Counted from the first letter of the stretch, positions 27,301 to 40,477 are shown. The stretch: 64,000 bases of DNA from Cephalotus follicularis (GCA_001972305.1 BDDD01000027.1:208415-272414), one strand, 5' to 3'. Notes: generated from the letters alone by a model not told the origin. Made by a program: numbers and translations.

Positions 27301-30300
27301 AAGCTGAGTACATTAGTAGGCTACTAGGCTTTCAACCATCATGGCTTGGTTCAACTTCTTTGCATATGGAGCAGTATATGCACACCAAAACCTTTCTCCA
27401 CAGACTATTCAAGTGAACATGATGCAAAGTTTCTGTGTTATTAGCCTAGAAGGTTGTTCTATTTCTCAAAATTTTATAGCATTTGGACTGTTGAACAATA
27501 ATTATTCTCTCCATTACTCTAAATTGCAGCCACCTGGCCTGATTAACTTCTAAGATGTTAAAGGATACATGTTTTACCTGTATTTAGTTTTATATACTAG
27601 GGATAACTTTTGTTTTAGTTCTGATTTGCTTCATCAATTGGTGTAGATTCATCCTTATAATTTTCATATTTTTTATTAGAGTAAAGTTGGTGAGATTAGG
27701 GCATCCTGCACGTTTACTTCCTCAGGTATTGGAGAGTGCCCTGGACGCACAGGTACTTACAAATTTTCAACTTCTAGTCTTAAAATTGTGTCATGAAATT
27801 CCTAGTGTTACATTCATAGATGTCATAGCATTCACATATGTTCAAGTGGATATCATTGTATAGCTTCCATTTACTTCTCTACCTCTATACTGGGAGCATG
27901 CCATGGTTCCTTGTATGAGCATAGGTTGATAAGAATAATGGTGTCCTTATACGTTTAGTTGTATGCTTTCAGGTTCTACGAGGGGATAATAGTTCTATTG
28001 CAAATGACATTCGGAAGGAAATGAAGGTAGAATTTCAGAGCTCAACTCAAAGCCTCAACATCCTATACAAAACTTAACCATATCCAAGTTTCAAGTCAAG
28101 TTTTTTTCAGTGGTCTGATGCATTATGAAGGATAATCTGAGCAGGATTAATATATAATCATTGGTAGTAAGATCTAACTAAAAAATGTTTAGGAAACTTG
28201 ACATTGAAGCTAGCCTAGGTGAACAACTGCGATAGAATTTGAAATGATCTGCAACTCAAAAAGATATTCAACTAGAGAAAGGTGGAAGATTTTGATTATT
28301 TTCACCTTCACCAAACCTATCAGCGTTTCTGTGACTTGGACAATTTTTTTCTGCATTTATTAGAATACAGTTCTTATAATACAAGCTAATCTTATTGGAG
28401 CAAAGCTTTATAATCTCAATGTAGAGTGGCATTGTAAAATCTGTGATTCCACGTATTGGTATAGAGCATACGTTTTGGAGAATCATGAAACCATCAACAG
28501 ATGTTCTGTAAAGTTTGTAAAAGAGACTAGAGATTTTGTTATGCTTGCATAATTAGATAGGTTTTCTCTTGTTATATATTCTCAGCATGTCCTCACTGCA
28601 TTCTTCAGACCTTAAATGGGAAGCTTTTAAAAACGAAAGACAGAAACACAAGGAGAGACATTCAGAAGGAGCTCAGGACTCTCTCCAAAGAAGAACGTAA
28701 GAGGCAACAGCTAGCTGTAACAGATGTGATTAAAGATGCCAACGTAGTGTTGACAACTTTGACTGGTGCATCTTCTCGCAAGCTAGATAACACTTCATTT
28801 GATTTGGTGATTATTGATGAAGCTGCTCAGGCGCTTGAGATAGCATGCTGGATAGCTCTACTAAAGGTAATCTTGTACAACAAGGGCAGGGCACTGACAA
28901 CTAAATGTGCATTCTCTTAGAGCTAGATGTTATACTATATGCCGATGGTCAAATCACATTTTGGTGCATCTATTACTTTCACCTGCTATAGTTAGAGAGT
29001 TGTAGTTTTTTCAAGATCTATTGATATAAAATGTGTTATGTTTTGGGACATGGACTATTCCTTTCGTATATTTCGGCCTAGATTTGAGGTTAATGAAAAC
29101 AAAATGGGAAAAATTAATAAAATTCCAGTTCAGTCGAGCATGTGAAAGTGTGATAATACTCCAAGTTCAATTGACTGAAAGTTAGGCGATTTGCTGTTTC
29201 AGGGTTCAAGATGTATACTTGCGGGAGACCATCTACAGCTTCCGCCAACCATCCAAAGTGTTGAAGCTGAAAAGAAAGGATTGGGAAGAACTCTCTTTGA
29301 ACGCCTTGCAGACATGTATGGTGATGAAGTCACATCTATGCTCACTGTTCAGTACCGCATGCATGAGCTTATTATGAAGTGGTCCTCCAAAGAGCTGTAC
29401 AACAGTAAGGTGCTCCAATCATGTGTGGAGTCTTAAGTTGCAGTCTAAAGTAGTAATATATATAAACAGAAGCTGATTGAATGTTATCTCGCATGATTGT
29501 GTATATCATTTTCTTGATGCAGATCAAAGCACATCAAAGTGTCGCTGCACATATGCTTTTTGATCTCGAGGATGTAAAGAAGTCGTCTTCAACCGAACCA
29601 ACCCTTCTTCTCATAGACATTGCTGGGTATGCATTGTATTGTTTCAGTTAGCTGAACAATATTTATTCCTCATCATATCTGGGAATATCAGGGGCACATG
29701 AAGTGAATGCAGTCCATTTTGTTTACCTACGCTTAATCTCAGTTCATAATTACTATCAAATTTTAAAATAAAAGAACACAATGTATTGTCAAATTGATTG
29801 CAAGGGGTGTTTTAAACCTATTCAATCTAAACTAAAAATTTAAATATGTGGTGTACAACTGTGATCTATTAAAGATCAGGCTTATTTCTTAATGGATTAG
29901 TGTAAGACATAGTTGTGTCCCATGAACACGAATTCTAATGAGCACTGGATAGGGTGGAATGGAGAAAAACTAGGTCATGGTTCATGTAGCCAACTCCAGT
30001 GGGACTTAGTTGAGTTCAATTGAGTTTTTTAATATAAAATGGAGAATTCCGTCATAATAGAGAATGGGAATGCCAAATCTAGAATAGGATCCATTTGTGT
30101 GCTAGAGAAAAATAGATAACAATGTAAAGTAAAAACCAGATTTGTGGTATATAGCTGGCCTGGATCTATTATTTTAAATGTTTCTAAAACTTTTAGAGAA
30201 AGCTCTTAGACCATGGAGTCAATTTAATTTGATTAAAGCAAGAAGAAGTAAAATGGCAAGAGTAACAAGAGTGAGTTAAGGTGGAAGGGAGAAAACAAAA

Positions 30301-31097
30301 GTGAGTTGTTTCCATTCTCATGTGCTTTTGGAGGCCTCTACGTTGTGAGAAAAATTGGTTATTGTATGATTATCATAATTGGTTCTTGTTAATTTGCTTC
30401 AGTTGTGACATGGAAGAAAAGAAGGATGAGGAAGATAGCACATTGAATGAGGGTGAAGCTGAAGTTGCTGTGGCCCATGCAAAGAGACTTGTTCTCAGTG
30501 GAGTCAAGGCTTCTGACATTGGAATTATTACCCCTTATGCTGCACAGGTAAATTCTCCGTTATGACTGTCAAATGATTGTCTTGTTTATAGGAGCTTCAT
30601 AATCTATTAGATTAAATGGCTACAGCACATGAAAATCTTCTTAGAAGTTTTTCCTTACTTTAAAAACAATTAGTTTTTCAGGTTGTCCAATTAAAGATAT
30701 TGAAAAACAATGAACATAAGCTAAAGGATATGGAAATTTCAACAGTCGATGGTTTTCAAGGTCGGGAGAAGGAAGCCATTATTATCTCAATGGTTCGATC
30801 AAACTCGAAGAAAGAGGTACTTTAGGCATTTTTGAGATTCTAAATTGTAGAATTCGTGATTAACAATCAAAACAATAAAACAGAGAGTACTTAAATCTTG
30901 CATTTCCACTAAAATATCAGGTAGGTTTTTTAAGTGACCGTAGGCGTATGAATGTGGCTGTGACACGGGCTAGAAGACAATGTTGTCTTGTCTGTGACAC
31001 TGAGACAGTGAGCAGCAATGAATTTTTAAAGCGATTAATTGAGTATTTTGAGGAGCATGGAGAATATCTAAGTGCCTCAGAATATCAAAACGAATAA
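24390..31097 (+). CDS. SF1 (UPF1-like) helicase, IGHMBP2/SMUBP-2 type
   Basis: Fourteen exons: 24390-24479, 24678-24782, 25055-25123, 25677-25766, 25874-26122, 26759-26946, 27680-27752, 27973-28026, 28609-28866, 29203-29409, 29523-29626, 30403-30547, 30682-30816, 30921-31097, giving 647 aa. Helicase motifs appear in order: Walker [11 protein letters not shown] (219-228), motif Ia [20 protein letters not shown] box VIIDEAAQ (about 373-380), motif [13 protein letters not shown], motif IV QYRMH, motif [13 protein letters not shown] and motif [11 protein letters not shown]. The N-terminus with [11 protein letters not shown] matches the IGHMBP2-like domain. Relatives unwind RNA and DNA; I recall Arabidopsis At2g03270 as the closest match. 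The R3H and zinc-finger tails of animal IGHMBP2 are absent. Confidence 0.93.
25368..25455 (-). repeat. tRNA-like block in helicase intron 3
   Basis: On the minus strand a GTTGGTCTAATGGAAGTGCC segment (A-box-like) precedes TCTGGGGTTCGATGCTC (B-box-like). It resembles the tRNA-derived head of a plant SINE. No tail or target duplication was established. Confidence 0.4.
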
Positions 31098-32407
31098 GGG
31101 GGATACAATCCTTGGGGAAGAAGTTTCTTTGCAGATCTGTCGAGACATTATTAATCAATCTGGTGATGAAGGATATGGCTCCTACAAATTCCCATTACCA
31201 TATCGACCATGGCCTCTTCTTCCTAGACATGCAATAACTGGTACATGGAGCATATAAAGATGATACTTCATTTACATATGTTCTTTTTGCTGTTACAAGT
31301 TCTTTTACTGGTAAAAAATGTTTTTTTTCTAAATTGTTCGATTGCAAGGTTATTTGGAAAGTAAGCTGTTCAGATACCTCTTCATCAATATTACACATCA
31401 TGTTTATTAATTATTGTTAATGAGGACTTTTTTCTTCTTTGGAGAATGCTGATTCTTAAGACCAATATCACCCACAACTATTGTTAGATTGTCAGGACAG
31501 GACCTTTTCTGATCACGGGAAACATAAAGTGTGGAATTGTAATATTTATTTGTCTGACCTGTAAGTGAGCCTGTTGTTGACCATAAAGAAGATTTTGTAG
31601 TTGGTGTTTGACTCCCTCATGGGCATGAAAAGAAACTGTAACGGATGGCAATCTAAAGTCATCATTAATGGGGAATTGTCTGAAGCGTTCATGGATAAAT
31701 TCTGTGTCCAGAAGTTCTACGATGTCAATACTATGCTGTGACACGTTTTATGTGATTATATTTTATATTATCTTCTCAAAAATTTGTTGCCACTCCTCAT
31801 CTTTTATGCCGTATTTCAGCATAATAAAGGAATAAAACTTTGCTTGGAAGTGCTGGATAATCTTGACTTCCAGGTACAACCCTAATTACTTGTACATTGG
31901 CCTTCCGTTGCTGATCTATTATTTCAAGTGGTAGATGTTGATCCTTCAAGTTATTTCAACCTACAGGATTGTTTATTAGCTTATTTGTTTCTTCCTTAAT
32001 AGAATGGTAGATTTGGGAAATATTTTGTCCTTTAATGGCTTTGTAACATGATTTCCTGAGAAATTCCCCAGTCAACTGAAAAACAATGCCAAATGCAGAA
32101 AGAAACAAACCTAGTATATTGAAGATGGTCCGAACAAATAATTGATCGTCTGCCATCACCCTTTGGCCCAAAAACAAGTCCACTGCTACTATACATGCAA
32201 CAATGAACTTCCCTCACCCAAATCATCTGCTGCCTCTCTCCCTCTCTCTCTCTCTCTCTCTCTGACATATAGAAATGCTAGAAGTACTGTGAGTTGCTAT
32301 AGATCAAGAAGTAACAAATCTATGTCCTAGGGTGACTACTGATAGCCTATTTCTAGCTGTGAATCTTGTGCTGCTGGTTCCTCTCTTGGAGAACCTGATG
32401 AATCCTT
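31098..32407. other. Convergent 3' regions of the helicase and DREB2F genes
   Basis: Both flanking genes point into this 1.3-kb stretch, so it holds their 3' UTRs and terminators. AATAAA-like signals occur near 31823-31835. A TC microsatellite is at 32235-32263. No additional gene is seen. Confidence 0.5.
32235..32263. repeat. TC microsatellite
   Basis: Near-uninterrupted CTCTC run of about 29 bp in the 3' flank of the DREB2F-like gene. Confidence 0.9.
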
Positions 32408-33256
32408 CTAGAAGTTCCAAATAGTGGGGAAAGGCAGCTCTTCTTGAATGTCATATACTTGGAAGTTCCTAGCTTCTGCTCCTTCATGATCTGGAAATCC
32501 ATGCATCTCAGTCAGCGCATCCCAGTTGAAATTCTTCTCCACAATGGCTGCAAGTTCATAATTTTTCATAGAAGATTCTGGTTCTGTAAAATTTTGTGTG
32601 CCTTCAGTTCCTTCAGACTGCCTCTCCTCTTTTAGTATACCCAACTGCTGAAGGAACTCATTTAGATCAATCTGTGGTTTCTCCTCATGTTGACCCAGCA
32701 GCTTTTCGGATGAAATTTCCACTTCTTTCTCCGTCACTGCAAGATCTTCCACGTAGGTTTTCTCCGTTGCAACCTGAATTTCAGTTTTTGCTTCATAGGA
32801 AGATGAACAAGAAGAGGAGTTTTGACTTGGAACTCCATTTCTTTTAAGTTCTTGGAGCCTCTGATGAATGACATGGACACTAGGTTGCGCATTTATGTTA
32901 AGCAAGCCACAAGAAGGAAACATTGAAATGAAGTTCTTGGAAGGAATCCACTTGAATTTCTGTGATTTGTTTGGGGGATTTGAGTTTGGTTGAAGATGAG
33001 GAAGATTGAGATAAGCATCTGGTCCGTATAGTCTCCTCGCTGCTTCATCGTAAGCCATGGCAGCTTCTTCAGCTGTAGCAAAAGAACCCAACCAGAGTCT
33101 GGTCCTCTTCTTGGGCTCTCTGATTTCTGCAACCCATTTACCCCAAGTTCTTTGCCGAACTCCTCTGTATCGGCATGAGGCATTTAGGGGGCCACCTTTG
33201 CCTCTTGTTGGGCCTTTCTTCCATGGCTTCAATGGAGATTTTCTGCAACTATCCAT
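32408..33256 (-). CDS. DREB2F: AP2/ERF transcription factor, DREB2F-like
   Basis: Intronless, 282 aa. A basic stretch with the A-2 signature ([14 protein letters not shown], residues 10-23) precedes one AP2 domain at about residues 29-86 ([46 protein letters not shown]). The valine in KWVAEI is typical of DREB proteins that bind the dehydration-responsive element A/GCCGAC. The C-terminus is acidic and Ser/Gln-rich with [10 protein letters not shown] at the end, a likely activation region. The whole N-terminal half closely recalls Arabidopsis DREB2F (At3g57600). The protein should act in the nucleus in stress-linked gene control. It converges on the helicase gene. Confidence 0.95.
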   Translation of the reverse strand: MDSCRKSPLKPWKKGPTRGKGGPLNASCRYRGVRQRTWGKWVAEIREPKKRTRLWLGSFATAEEAAMAYDEAARRLYGPDAYLNLPHLQPNSNPPNKSQKFKWIPSKNFISMFPSCGLLNINAQPSVHVIHQRLQELKRNGVPSQNSSSCSSSYEAKTEIQVATEKTYVEDLAVTEKEVEISSEKLLGQHEEKPQIDLNEFLQQLGILKEERQSEGTEGTQNFTEPESSMKNYELAAIVEKNFNWDALTEMHGFPDHEGAEARNFQVYDIQEELPFPTIWNF

Positions 33257-34799
33257 GGTATAGTTTTTGGGGCACTAGAAGAAGCTCAATGAGGAGTGTG
33301 AGTGAAGTAAGGGGTGCAAGATGGGGAAGAAAGGCGCGGGATATGTATAGTGTGTGTGCAGTTTGGTTTAAATGTTGTCACGTTTGGATAATAGCTCTCA
33401 AGCCCATGTGACCGTTAGTGAGTATTAGATGATTTTAGATGCCATGTGTTTCACTGCATGGGGGCATGTATGGAGGGATGGATAGATGCATGACCTTACT
33501 CGTAATGCATGCAAAAATTGTTGTGCAAATTCTTAGACCATGGTCAAAACTTAATTACAAAAGAATTTTAGTGTCACTTTAGGCATATTCTTTAATGTCT
33601 TGGCCTCATGGAAGTTGGTACTTTACTACTATTAATAAACCCAAGTCACAAACATTAAGCCACCTGTTGTACTTTGCATATCATGCACATTAAGCTTGCA
33701 CTGACTCCTAAGAGGCTAAGTTTTCTTGTTTGAAGACTGTTGACTGTTTAAAATCGTAAAAATAGTATTCTTCCCATTCTATAAAAACTAAATATTTATT
33801 TAAATTACAGATAAATTTTCGGATAAAAACGGTTGTCATAAATTTTTAAAATTTTTAGAATAACACTTTGATAAAATAGTGATGTTTTTCTTTTATTAAT
33901 TATATTTATATCTTAAGTGATAAACTGTATCTATTTAAGAATGTTTTTATATTAATTGTGATTATGTATTACGTATGTCATTGTGAATAGGTTACCAAAA
34001 CGGAGGTATGTGCAGCTTGGAAGGCTTTTTAACCTAAGATATTCACTGAATGCTCTTCACTTATCCAACCAAAAATAGAGCATGATAAAATAGTAATGAT
34101 GAAAACATTTAAGAAGAGATTGGGATTGAAACAGTAAGTCAATATTCTGCATCTTAAGGCAATCAATTGACCACTCATGTCATGGCAATTGTGGCCAAGA
34201 GAAAAATGAAAAATGTGAGTAAGATTGCTGTATAGTGGTTGTGGTGGTGACTGGAATTGTTGGTCACAAACTGTTTTTTGAGTGATGAATGAAATGAAGT
34301 GAATGCTTTGAATGTTATCTGACATACACTCCCTCGGATTCTAAATAGGAGTGCTCTTATATAAATCTACATGAATAAGTGAAGGAAACCCACCTCACAT
34401 CATTTTACATTTTCACGAGCTCTATTTCACATGTAGTTCTGTCATTCATGACCTGATTCTCGAGACCACCCTCTTCACCTTTATCCCATGTCATTCTCTC
34501 TCTCTCTCTCTGTTAGGTACACTATAAAAAAATCCCAAGGTCTGCAAATGCCTGAATATCACATGTTAAATTGTAACTCCCATGGACTTACATCACGCAT
34601 ATGAAGTATGAAGGATGAAGATCATGATGATATAATAACAGGATTGAATCTATTATGGGGGTTGAGATGGGGCAAGGTTAAGATGGTCATGAGTATGGCA
34701 ATGGCGTAATCTTTATGTGCGAGGTGATTATTAATAATTAGGTTTTTATAGTGTTAAATAATTATACTCTATAATATGATCTAAGGCTATATATATAAA
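33257..34799. other. Promoter side of the DREB2F gene and AT-rich intergenic DNA
   Basis: The first few hundred bases are the DREB2F upstream region. The rest has no supportable gene. A short CT run lies near 34494-34512. Confidence 0.5.
33342..33349 (-). promoter_or_regulatory. Candidate TATA box of the DREB2F-like gene
   Basis: TATACATA on the minus strand about 86 bp before the ATG at 33256. This places a transcription start near 33315 and a leader of about 60 nt. Confidence 0.4.
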
Positions 34800-34800
34800 A

Positions 34801-35662
34801 CGAATATATTGGATCACCTTATATGTTTAATCAATTTTAGGTGTTAGATCTGTTAAAAATTAAAAAGAATCATATGCGATATTAGAACACAAGATTAATG
34901 AATAAGATCGTGCCATGTTCAACTATGCAGCGGAATATCAAATCAGTTCGATCCTAGATCAAACAAACATGTCTTCCTCTCCTTTTCATCAGACAAAATG
35001 TGGTTTTTAGATGGGAATAAAAAACAACTCTTGCTGACATGAGAGGGGATCTAGCCCGATATATATATAGTAAACACTAATGAGCCTTCCCATTATGCCC
35101 ATTAGGTCACTAAAGTCCACACTAACCACAACTCACATTTACAACATGAAGTGCGTTAACCCATACAAAATATATCACTAAAGGGCTATTGGGCCATAAG
35201 TCCGTCTCACGGATCATTATCCTACCAGTTTTATAAAACAAAAAATAACAATTAATGGAAACCCAATATTTTATAAATATTTCCAACAAGATCACTTAAA
35301 AAAGGCATGCTTACGAGTTATATTTTACAAATTCGATTGTTTGGTTTGATAATCCATATACGTAAATCATATCTACAAATTTTCGAGTTAGTTGAATATT
35401 TCTAAATATTTCGTTTTCATGTAAAAATTTGGACCGTTATAACTAAATATAAGGAAAAACTAGTTTAACCGTTAAAATTGTTATATGATAATGAAATAGT
35501 TAGAAAATTTCAATTCTCTTCAAAATTGAAATATATGATCTAAACATATATATTATCAAATAGAACGGTCGGATTTGTAAAATATAACTAGTAAGCATGT
35601 CGTTTTTAGGCGATTTAACACCTAAACCTGATTCAGCATATAATGTGATCCAGCATATTCAC
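34801..35662. mobile_element. Foldback (long inverted repeat) element, interrupted
   Basis: The left arm (34801-34850, resuming at 35289) and the right arm (about 35460-35662) are reverse complements over almost the whole element. Matching blocks include GGATCAC.TTATATG, TTTAGGTGTTA, CATGCTTAC.AGTTATATT, TTACAAAT.CGA and TTTGATAAT, continuing at lower identity to a centre near 35460. Without the inserted LTR it would be about 420 bp with arms of roughly 210 bp. No coding capacity. Outer ends are approximate and no target duplication was fixed. Confidence 0.8.
34851..35288 (-). mobile_element. Solo LTR inserted in the foldback element
   Basis: A 438-bp block begins TGTTAAAAAT and ends TTTCCAACA, with exact 5-bp target duplications AGATC (34846-34850 and 35289-35293). 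In element orientation it starts TGTTGGAAAT and ends TTTTTAACA, the TG...CA form of an LTR. No second LTR or internal region is present, so it is a solo LTR left by recombination. Removing it restores continuous pairing of the foldback arms. Confidence 0.85.
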
Positions 35663-37310
35663 TTTTTTGTCTAGTTTCAACACACCTATTGATACTATTA
35701 TCATTACTTAAAAAGATAATCAAGTAAAAATGTAAAACAGATAATTTGATATGACAAACATATTAGCGAGAGGGGTCTAAATATATACGTGCAAGACAAT
35801 AAGATTGTATTCATCCTTTTTATCTACTAGTTACATACATGAGGTCCTCCATTAATTTTTAACCAAACCATTATTGAGATCATCTTTTATATTGAAAAGA
35901 GAGAAAAACAAATCAATAATACAATAAAGATAAAATACACGTGTCAAGAAAAAAAGACCTTTTATATATTGTATAGATGGTTGGACTGAACTTCACTAGT
36001 CTCTATCATTATTTTGGTAATTCATCACTGCAGTATACACAGCACGAGAGTGTTAAATAAAGATTAGAGAACCTGAAAAACCACCCAAGGACCAAGAAAC
36101 AAAACAGAAGAGATAATAATATATTACAACAGAAATAAGTATACCAGCATCCAGTTATACTTACATATACATAAATCCATATGAGGTTGTTACTCTCACC
36201 AAAAAGACCAACTTTGCATTCGGCCAGATTGAAAAGAAACCCTGCCCTTACAGGTACAAAATATGTTGAGATCCCAAAAGATAACCAACTCCCAACTCAC
36301 CGCACCGCTTCGATTCTGCTTCGTGTTGGATCAGATGATGATACAAACTATTTCCTAGCCATTTTCTGATACAGCAAAACCAACTAACCAAAAACTGTTA
36401 TCATGCCACAACCTGAATTAAAATCCAACATAACTATAATCAGAAGTCATTATTTGCAATAGAAAGTGCAAATGCCAACAGATAAGAGAGAAACACTGCT
36501 GAATTCTCCTGTCAACAATTAATTCACACAGATGTTGCTCTATGAGGATTCACACATCAAAGTGCACATTTTGCAAACAATTTTCAGCAATATCACATCT
36601 AGGATATTTTCCTTCTTTCTAAATCTAGGAATACAGTAATATCAAAAAGATATTTATTCAAATTTCAGCAATATCACATCTAAGAATTTTTTTTCCTTTC
36701 TATATCTAGGGATAGAGTAACAACAGAAAGATATTATTGAAATTTTAACGAACAAAACTTTAGATCTTATGACAAGTGGGAAAACAGTACTAATCATTGT
36801 ATGACCTTTTTTTCTTCTTTTTAATTTCATAGGGGGAGTTCTGGTGTTATGTACAACCTAACTCTATAACCTGATATGCAGTTCCAGACCAATTAATAAC
36901 TAAAAGTTGCAAATATAAGGGGAGGGGGAAGGGCAACCGAAATTTTTGAAAATATATATGTGAATACGCATTTAGTAGCACACAGTAAGGGGAAAAAAAT
37001 ACAAAGCAAAAAGAAAAAAGGATGTGAATGAAACAGTACTTATTGAGAAGCAAACTAAAAAACATTTACCCTCATGCTTCTTGGCCATTGATAGGTTTAC
37101 TGATCAAGGAGGACAAAAACAAAACCTGTCGGTAATATAAATTGTTTGGAAAAAAAAATAATCACAATAGGAACTTTGTTTTCTGCAAATATAATCAAAC
37201 TTATCATGAATCACATAAATTTTTGGTTAACTAAAGAAAATTTTAAAGAAATTGATATGCAAACCAAAGATAGAGAACTAAAAAAGCAAGTTGACCAGGA
37301 TAATGACACC
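35663..37310. other. Intergenic and probable 3' region of the PHD/Myb gene
   Basis: AT-rich. From about 36100 to 37310 it may be the 3' UTR of the minus-strand PHD/Myb gene, possibly with a spliced 3' UTR, but no signal settles its end. No believable protein-coding gene is present. Confidence 0.4.
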
Positions 37311-40300
37311 TCATTTGTATCTTGGGCTACTTTTGCACATGTTCCTCCACTTATCCTTCAGGTCTATTGTAGTCCGACAATCTAGAAATACTGAACTACC
37401 AAACTCCAAAATTTTCTTCCACGGAACCTTTCGGTCATCAACTCTTGAAAATTTCCGCACTCCCTTCTGCAACGATCAATACTAATTATACCTAACTTAC
37501 TCAAGAAACTACAGATCTTTGTAGCACAGTGAAAAATAAAATCTTGAAAAAGAAAAAGTCACACGGAATCAAGAAAATATATATTCTAATTTTCATAAAA
37601 TGAAGTATAGTTACCTTAAGAATTTCTTCCTCCTTAGCTGTCCATGGAACTGTTTTTCGCCTAAACTGAGGAGTGGACGGGTATGTACTGCAAATTAGAA
37701 CGGAGTATATCAGCATTGTTAGTAAATCAATACAACTCAACTCACTACTTGCTGATCAATTCATATTTATTTGCTTTAAATAGGAGAACAAGGATTCAGA
37801 AAAAATAAATTCCATTCCAAAGGCAGAACCATTCTATAAATGGCATGCATCAAAAAAAAAAAAAAAACTAGCACAATTCAGACAATGGGAAACTTACTAC
37901 TGCGTCTCCTGCCTTCGCAATCTTATGGAGTAGTTAGATATTATAACATTATCATTTTCACTTCCAGAAGCTTCCTCTCCATCAATATTATGAGCACAAT
38001 TATCTTCCGGATAAGTAATCTGTTGCTGAAAATCTTCCTCATGAATTCCTGCTTCAGCTTCTTTCCAATTCTCAGTAACAATTTCTCTGTTTTTACTAGA
38101 TAGATCATCACCATCACATTCAGAGCCAGCCTGTACTTCGTCATGTTGGGAAGGAGAACAATCATGAACCATATCATCTTCTTCCTTTTCTCCAGTGAAA
38201 ACACAAGCTTTCCCACCAACTTCATTTCCCTCAACGTCTCTACATGGTAAATTGACATTACTACATGAAGCAGAAGGCTTTGGTTGTTGATTATCTCCTA
38301 TACTTATCTGAAAGGGATGCTCATTATCTTTGTTTACATGTTCTCCATTTTGATTAGCTTGATTGTGTTCTCTCCCTTCCAAAGGACCATTCTCATCAAT
38401 CATCGCATTGAGATCCATATCCCCATTTTGTCTTGAGTTGCGCTCTTTCCTTCCTGAACTCCCTCCAAGTTCCTTAGGATGATCCTTGAAATTCATACGA
38501 AAAAATACAGCTAGTTCCTTCCTTGCCTCAGAACTCTCTTTCTTAGCTTGAAGGTATTCTGAAATTGCTAGAGAATATGAGCAAAAAGGGCAACAAAAGT
38601 TTCCTTTGTCATCGAATTTGGCAGGGGAACCTATACAGTCCTCATGAACTACCAATGGGCAGCCGCTGGTGCCACACACCAACAACTGACCATTATTATT
38701 ACACTTCACACAAAGATTCTGCTCTGTCCAGTCTGTTGTTGGCAAGGAATTCTGACTTGAGGTACGCTGAGAGCTCAAGAAATGACTCTTCTTCTTGGTG
38801 ATATCAATCCTCTCATCACGATGTTCATCACTATCACTGGACATTTGTTCACAATGATGCCTCATGCCACCTTCAGCTTCATCACAATTAATTTTCTGGT
38901 GGAGTTCATCCAAGGATGCAGTGTTTGGCTGAAAACCATGATCACCTTCATCAGCAAAATCTTTGTGCCTAGTGCTCACTGTCACTGAGGGTGCATCAGT
39001 CGATATTCCTGGTTCAGCTTCATTGGCTTCATCCGCATTACCTACCTGTATAGGTCTATCTCCAATCGTATTTTGAGGCATTTTAGGGGCATCATGGTCA
39101 ATTTCCATCTGCTTATAGTGGATTTTTTCAGTTGCAACATCACTGCTCTGCTTAAGCCTCTTCAAATCATCCTCAGCGGACCTGCTTCCTTCCAAGCCAC
39201 CCATTTGAGAGCCTCTCTGCAAGTCACTCCGTTCCTCTTCAGTAACTCTAACAACTCTTTTGGACAAATTTTCTATAAATTCATCACCATGTAAAGGAAC
39301 TGAGGTTTCTCCTACAGAGTGATCTGCACAACAGGAACCATGTTTGAGCTTCGTCACATTTAACTGGAGCTCATCAGAATCATTCATACTGTTTTGGCTT
39401 TCGTTTATGCATCTCACCAGATTTTCAGTAGCCAAGTCACTTCTATCCCTCTTAGAAGATGATAAATTTCTGTTATGCAAATCATCTCCAGAGAGTCCAT
39501 TCTCATTTTCAAGGGTTAGAGGAATCAAGTTTCCTTCTGCCATAACATGCACATCATTGCCACTCCTATCAGGCCTAATTGTAGATAAATCATAATCACC
39601 GTCATCCGCAGGCATTGTGTCTGCCATAACATGCACATCATTGCCACTCCTATCAGGCCTACTTGTAGATAAATCATAATCACCGACATCCGCAGGCATT
39701 CTGTCACATTCATTTACACACACCAGCCCACTACTTTCTCTCAAGGAAACAGCATCCGGATCCGTACCTTCAACAATTGCATCTTTCAGCTGTTTATATT
39801 AAACCCATCCACCCCACAAAAAAAAGGCCACGGGCAGAAAAATTAGAATTGCTAATAAATTTCACCTTGCAATGTATTCCATTTTTGAAGAATAGAATCA
39901 TGTTACCTGTTGTAAAGCACATTTAGGCATGGAAGCTCTTTTATGCGTATTAAACGTGTAAAGAACCCTTTTCAACAGCTCTGGTCCGGCTATTTTCATA
40001 TCTGACACTGACGTCTAACAAGGCCGACACTTAATTACATTGTACATAACAAATTCATCTACAAATTACATTAGAAATTTAACAACATTACCTCCTGCAG
40101 TATGCGTTGGAGTACATCTCCACAGCTCTCTGATAAATCAAATGCAGCTTTTGACTCTGAGGCAGAAGGAACACCATTTGTTGATTCATTAATATGACCA
40201 CAGAAATCCTCCAAACACCTCAACGCAACCACTTCACTCGTGTTCTTCCTCACATCATCCGGAGCCATTTCAATCAAATCTAAGAGAGACCCAAAAAATA

Positions 40301-40477
40301 TACTCCTAAAATTCATCCAAAACAACAAGGGAGAAAGCATTTCAAACTTTAAATACATGATTGAAGCATGCACATACCATGTAAGATAGAGGTGTCCACT
40401 TCCTTGAAACCAGCAAGGTATTCGATGATCCAAATCCATGGAAGGCTTGAATCCGCAGGCGAAACATCATCATCCAT
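37311..40477 (-). CDS. PHD-finger and C-terminal Myb (TRF-like) nuclear protein
   Basis: Minus-strand exons 40477-40378, 40279-40092, 40014-39907, 39789-37898, 37687-37615 and 37466-37311 give 838 aa. The N-terminus (PWIWIIEYLAGFKEVDTSIL, then LIEMAPD) is a conserved-looking block I recall from plant TRF-like proteins. A long acidic, Ser-rich middle includes an 84-bp in-frame tandem duplication. A PHD-type zinc finger lies at about residues 490-537 (CVKCNNNGQLLVC, GCPLVVHEDC, CCPFC). The C-terminus is a Myb/SANT-like domain of the telobox kind (TVPWTAKEEEIL, KFSRVDDRKVPWKKILEFG, IDLKDKWRNM), ending SSPRYK. Such proteins bind telomere-like repeats or act in chromatin, but the specific role is unknown. 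Confidence 0.86.
39532..39699 (-). repeat. 84-bp in-frame tandem duplication in the PHD/Myb gene
   Basis: Copy 1 (39699-39616) and copy 2 (39615-39532) each encode 28 residues of the form MPAD.GDYDLST.RPDRSGNDVHVMA, differing at four residues. The few differences suggest a recent event. Confidence 0.92.

Noticed and set aside
36181-36369. 62-codon plus-strand open frame
   Set aside because: Isolated, no recognisable family, and located in the probable 3' region of the minus-strand PHD/Myb gene.
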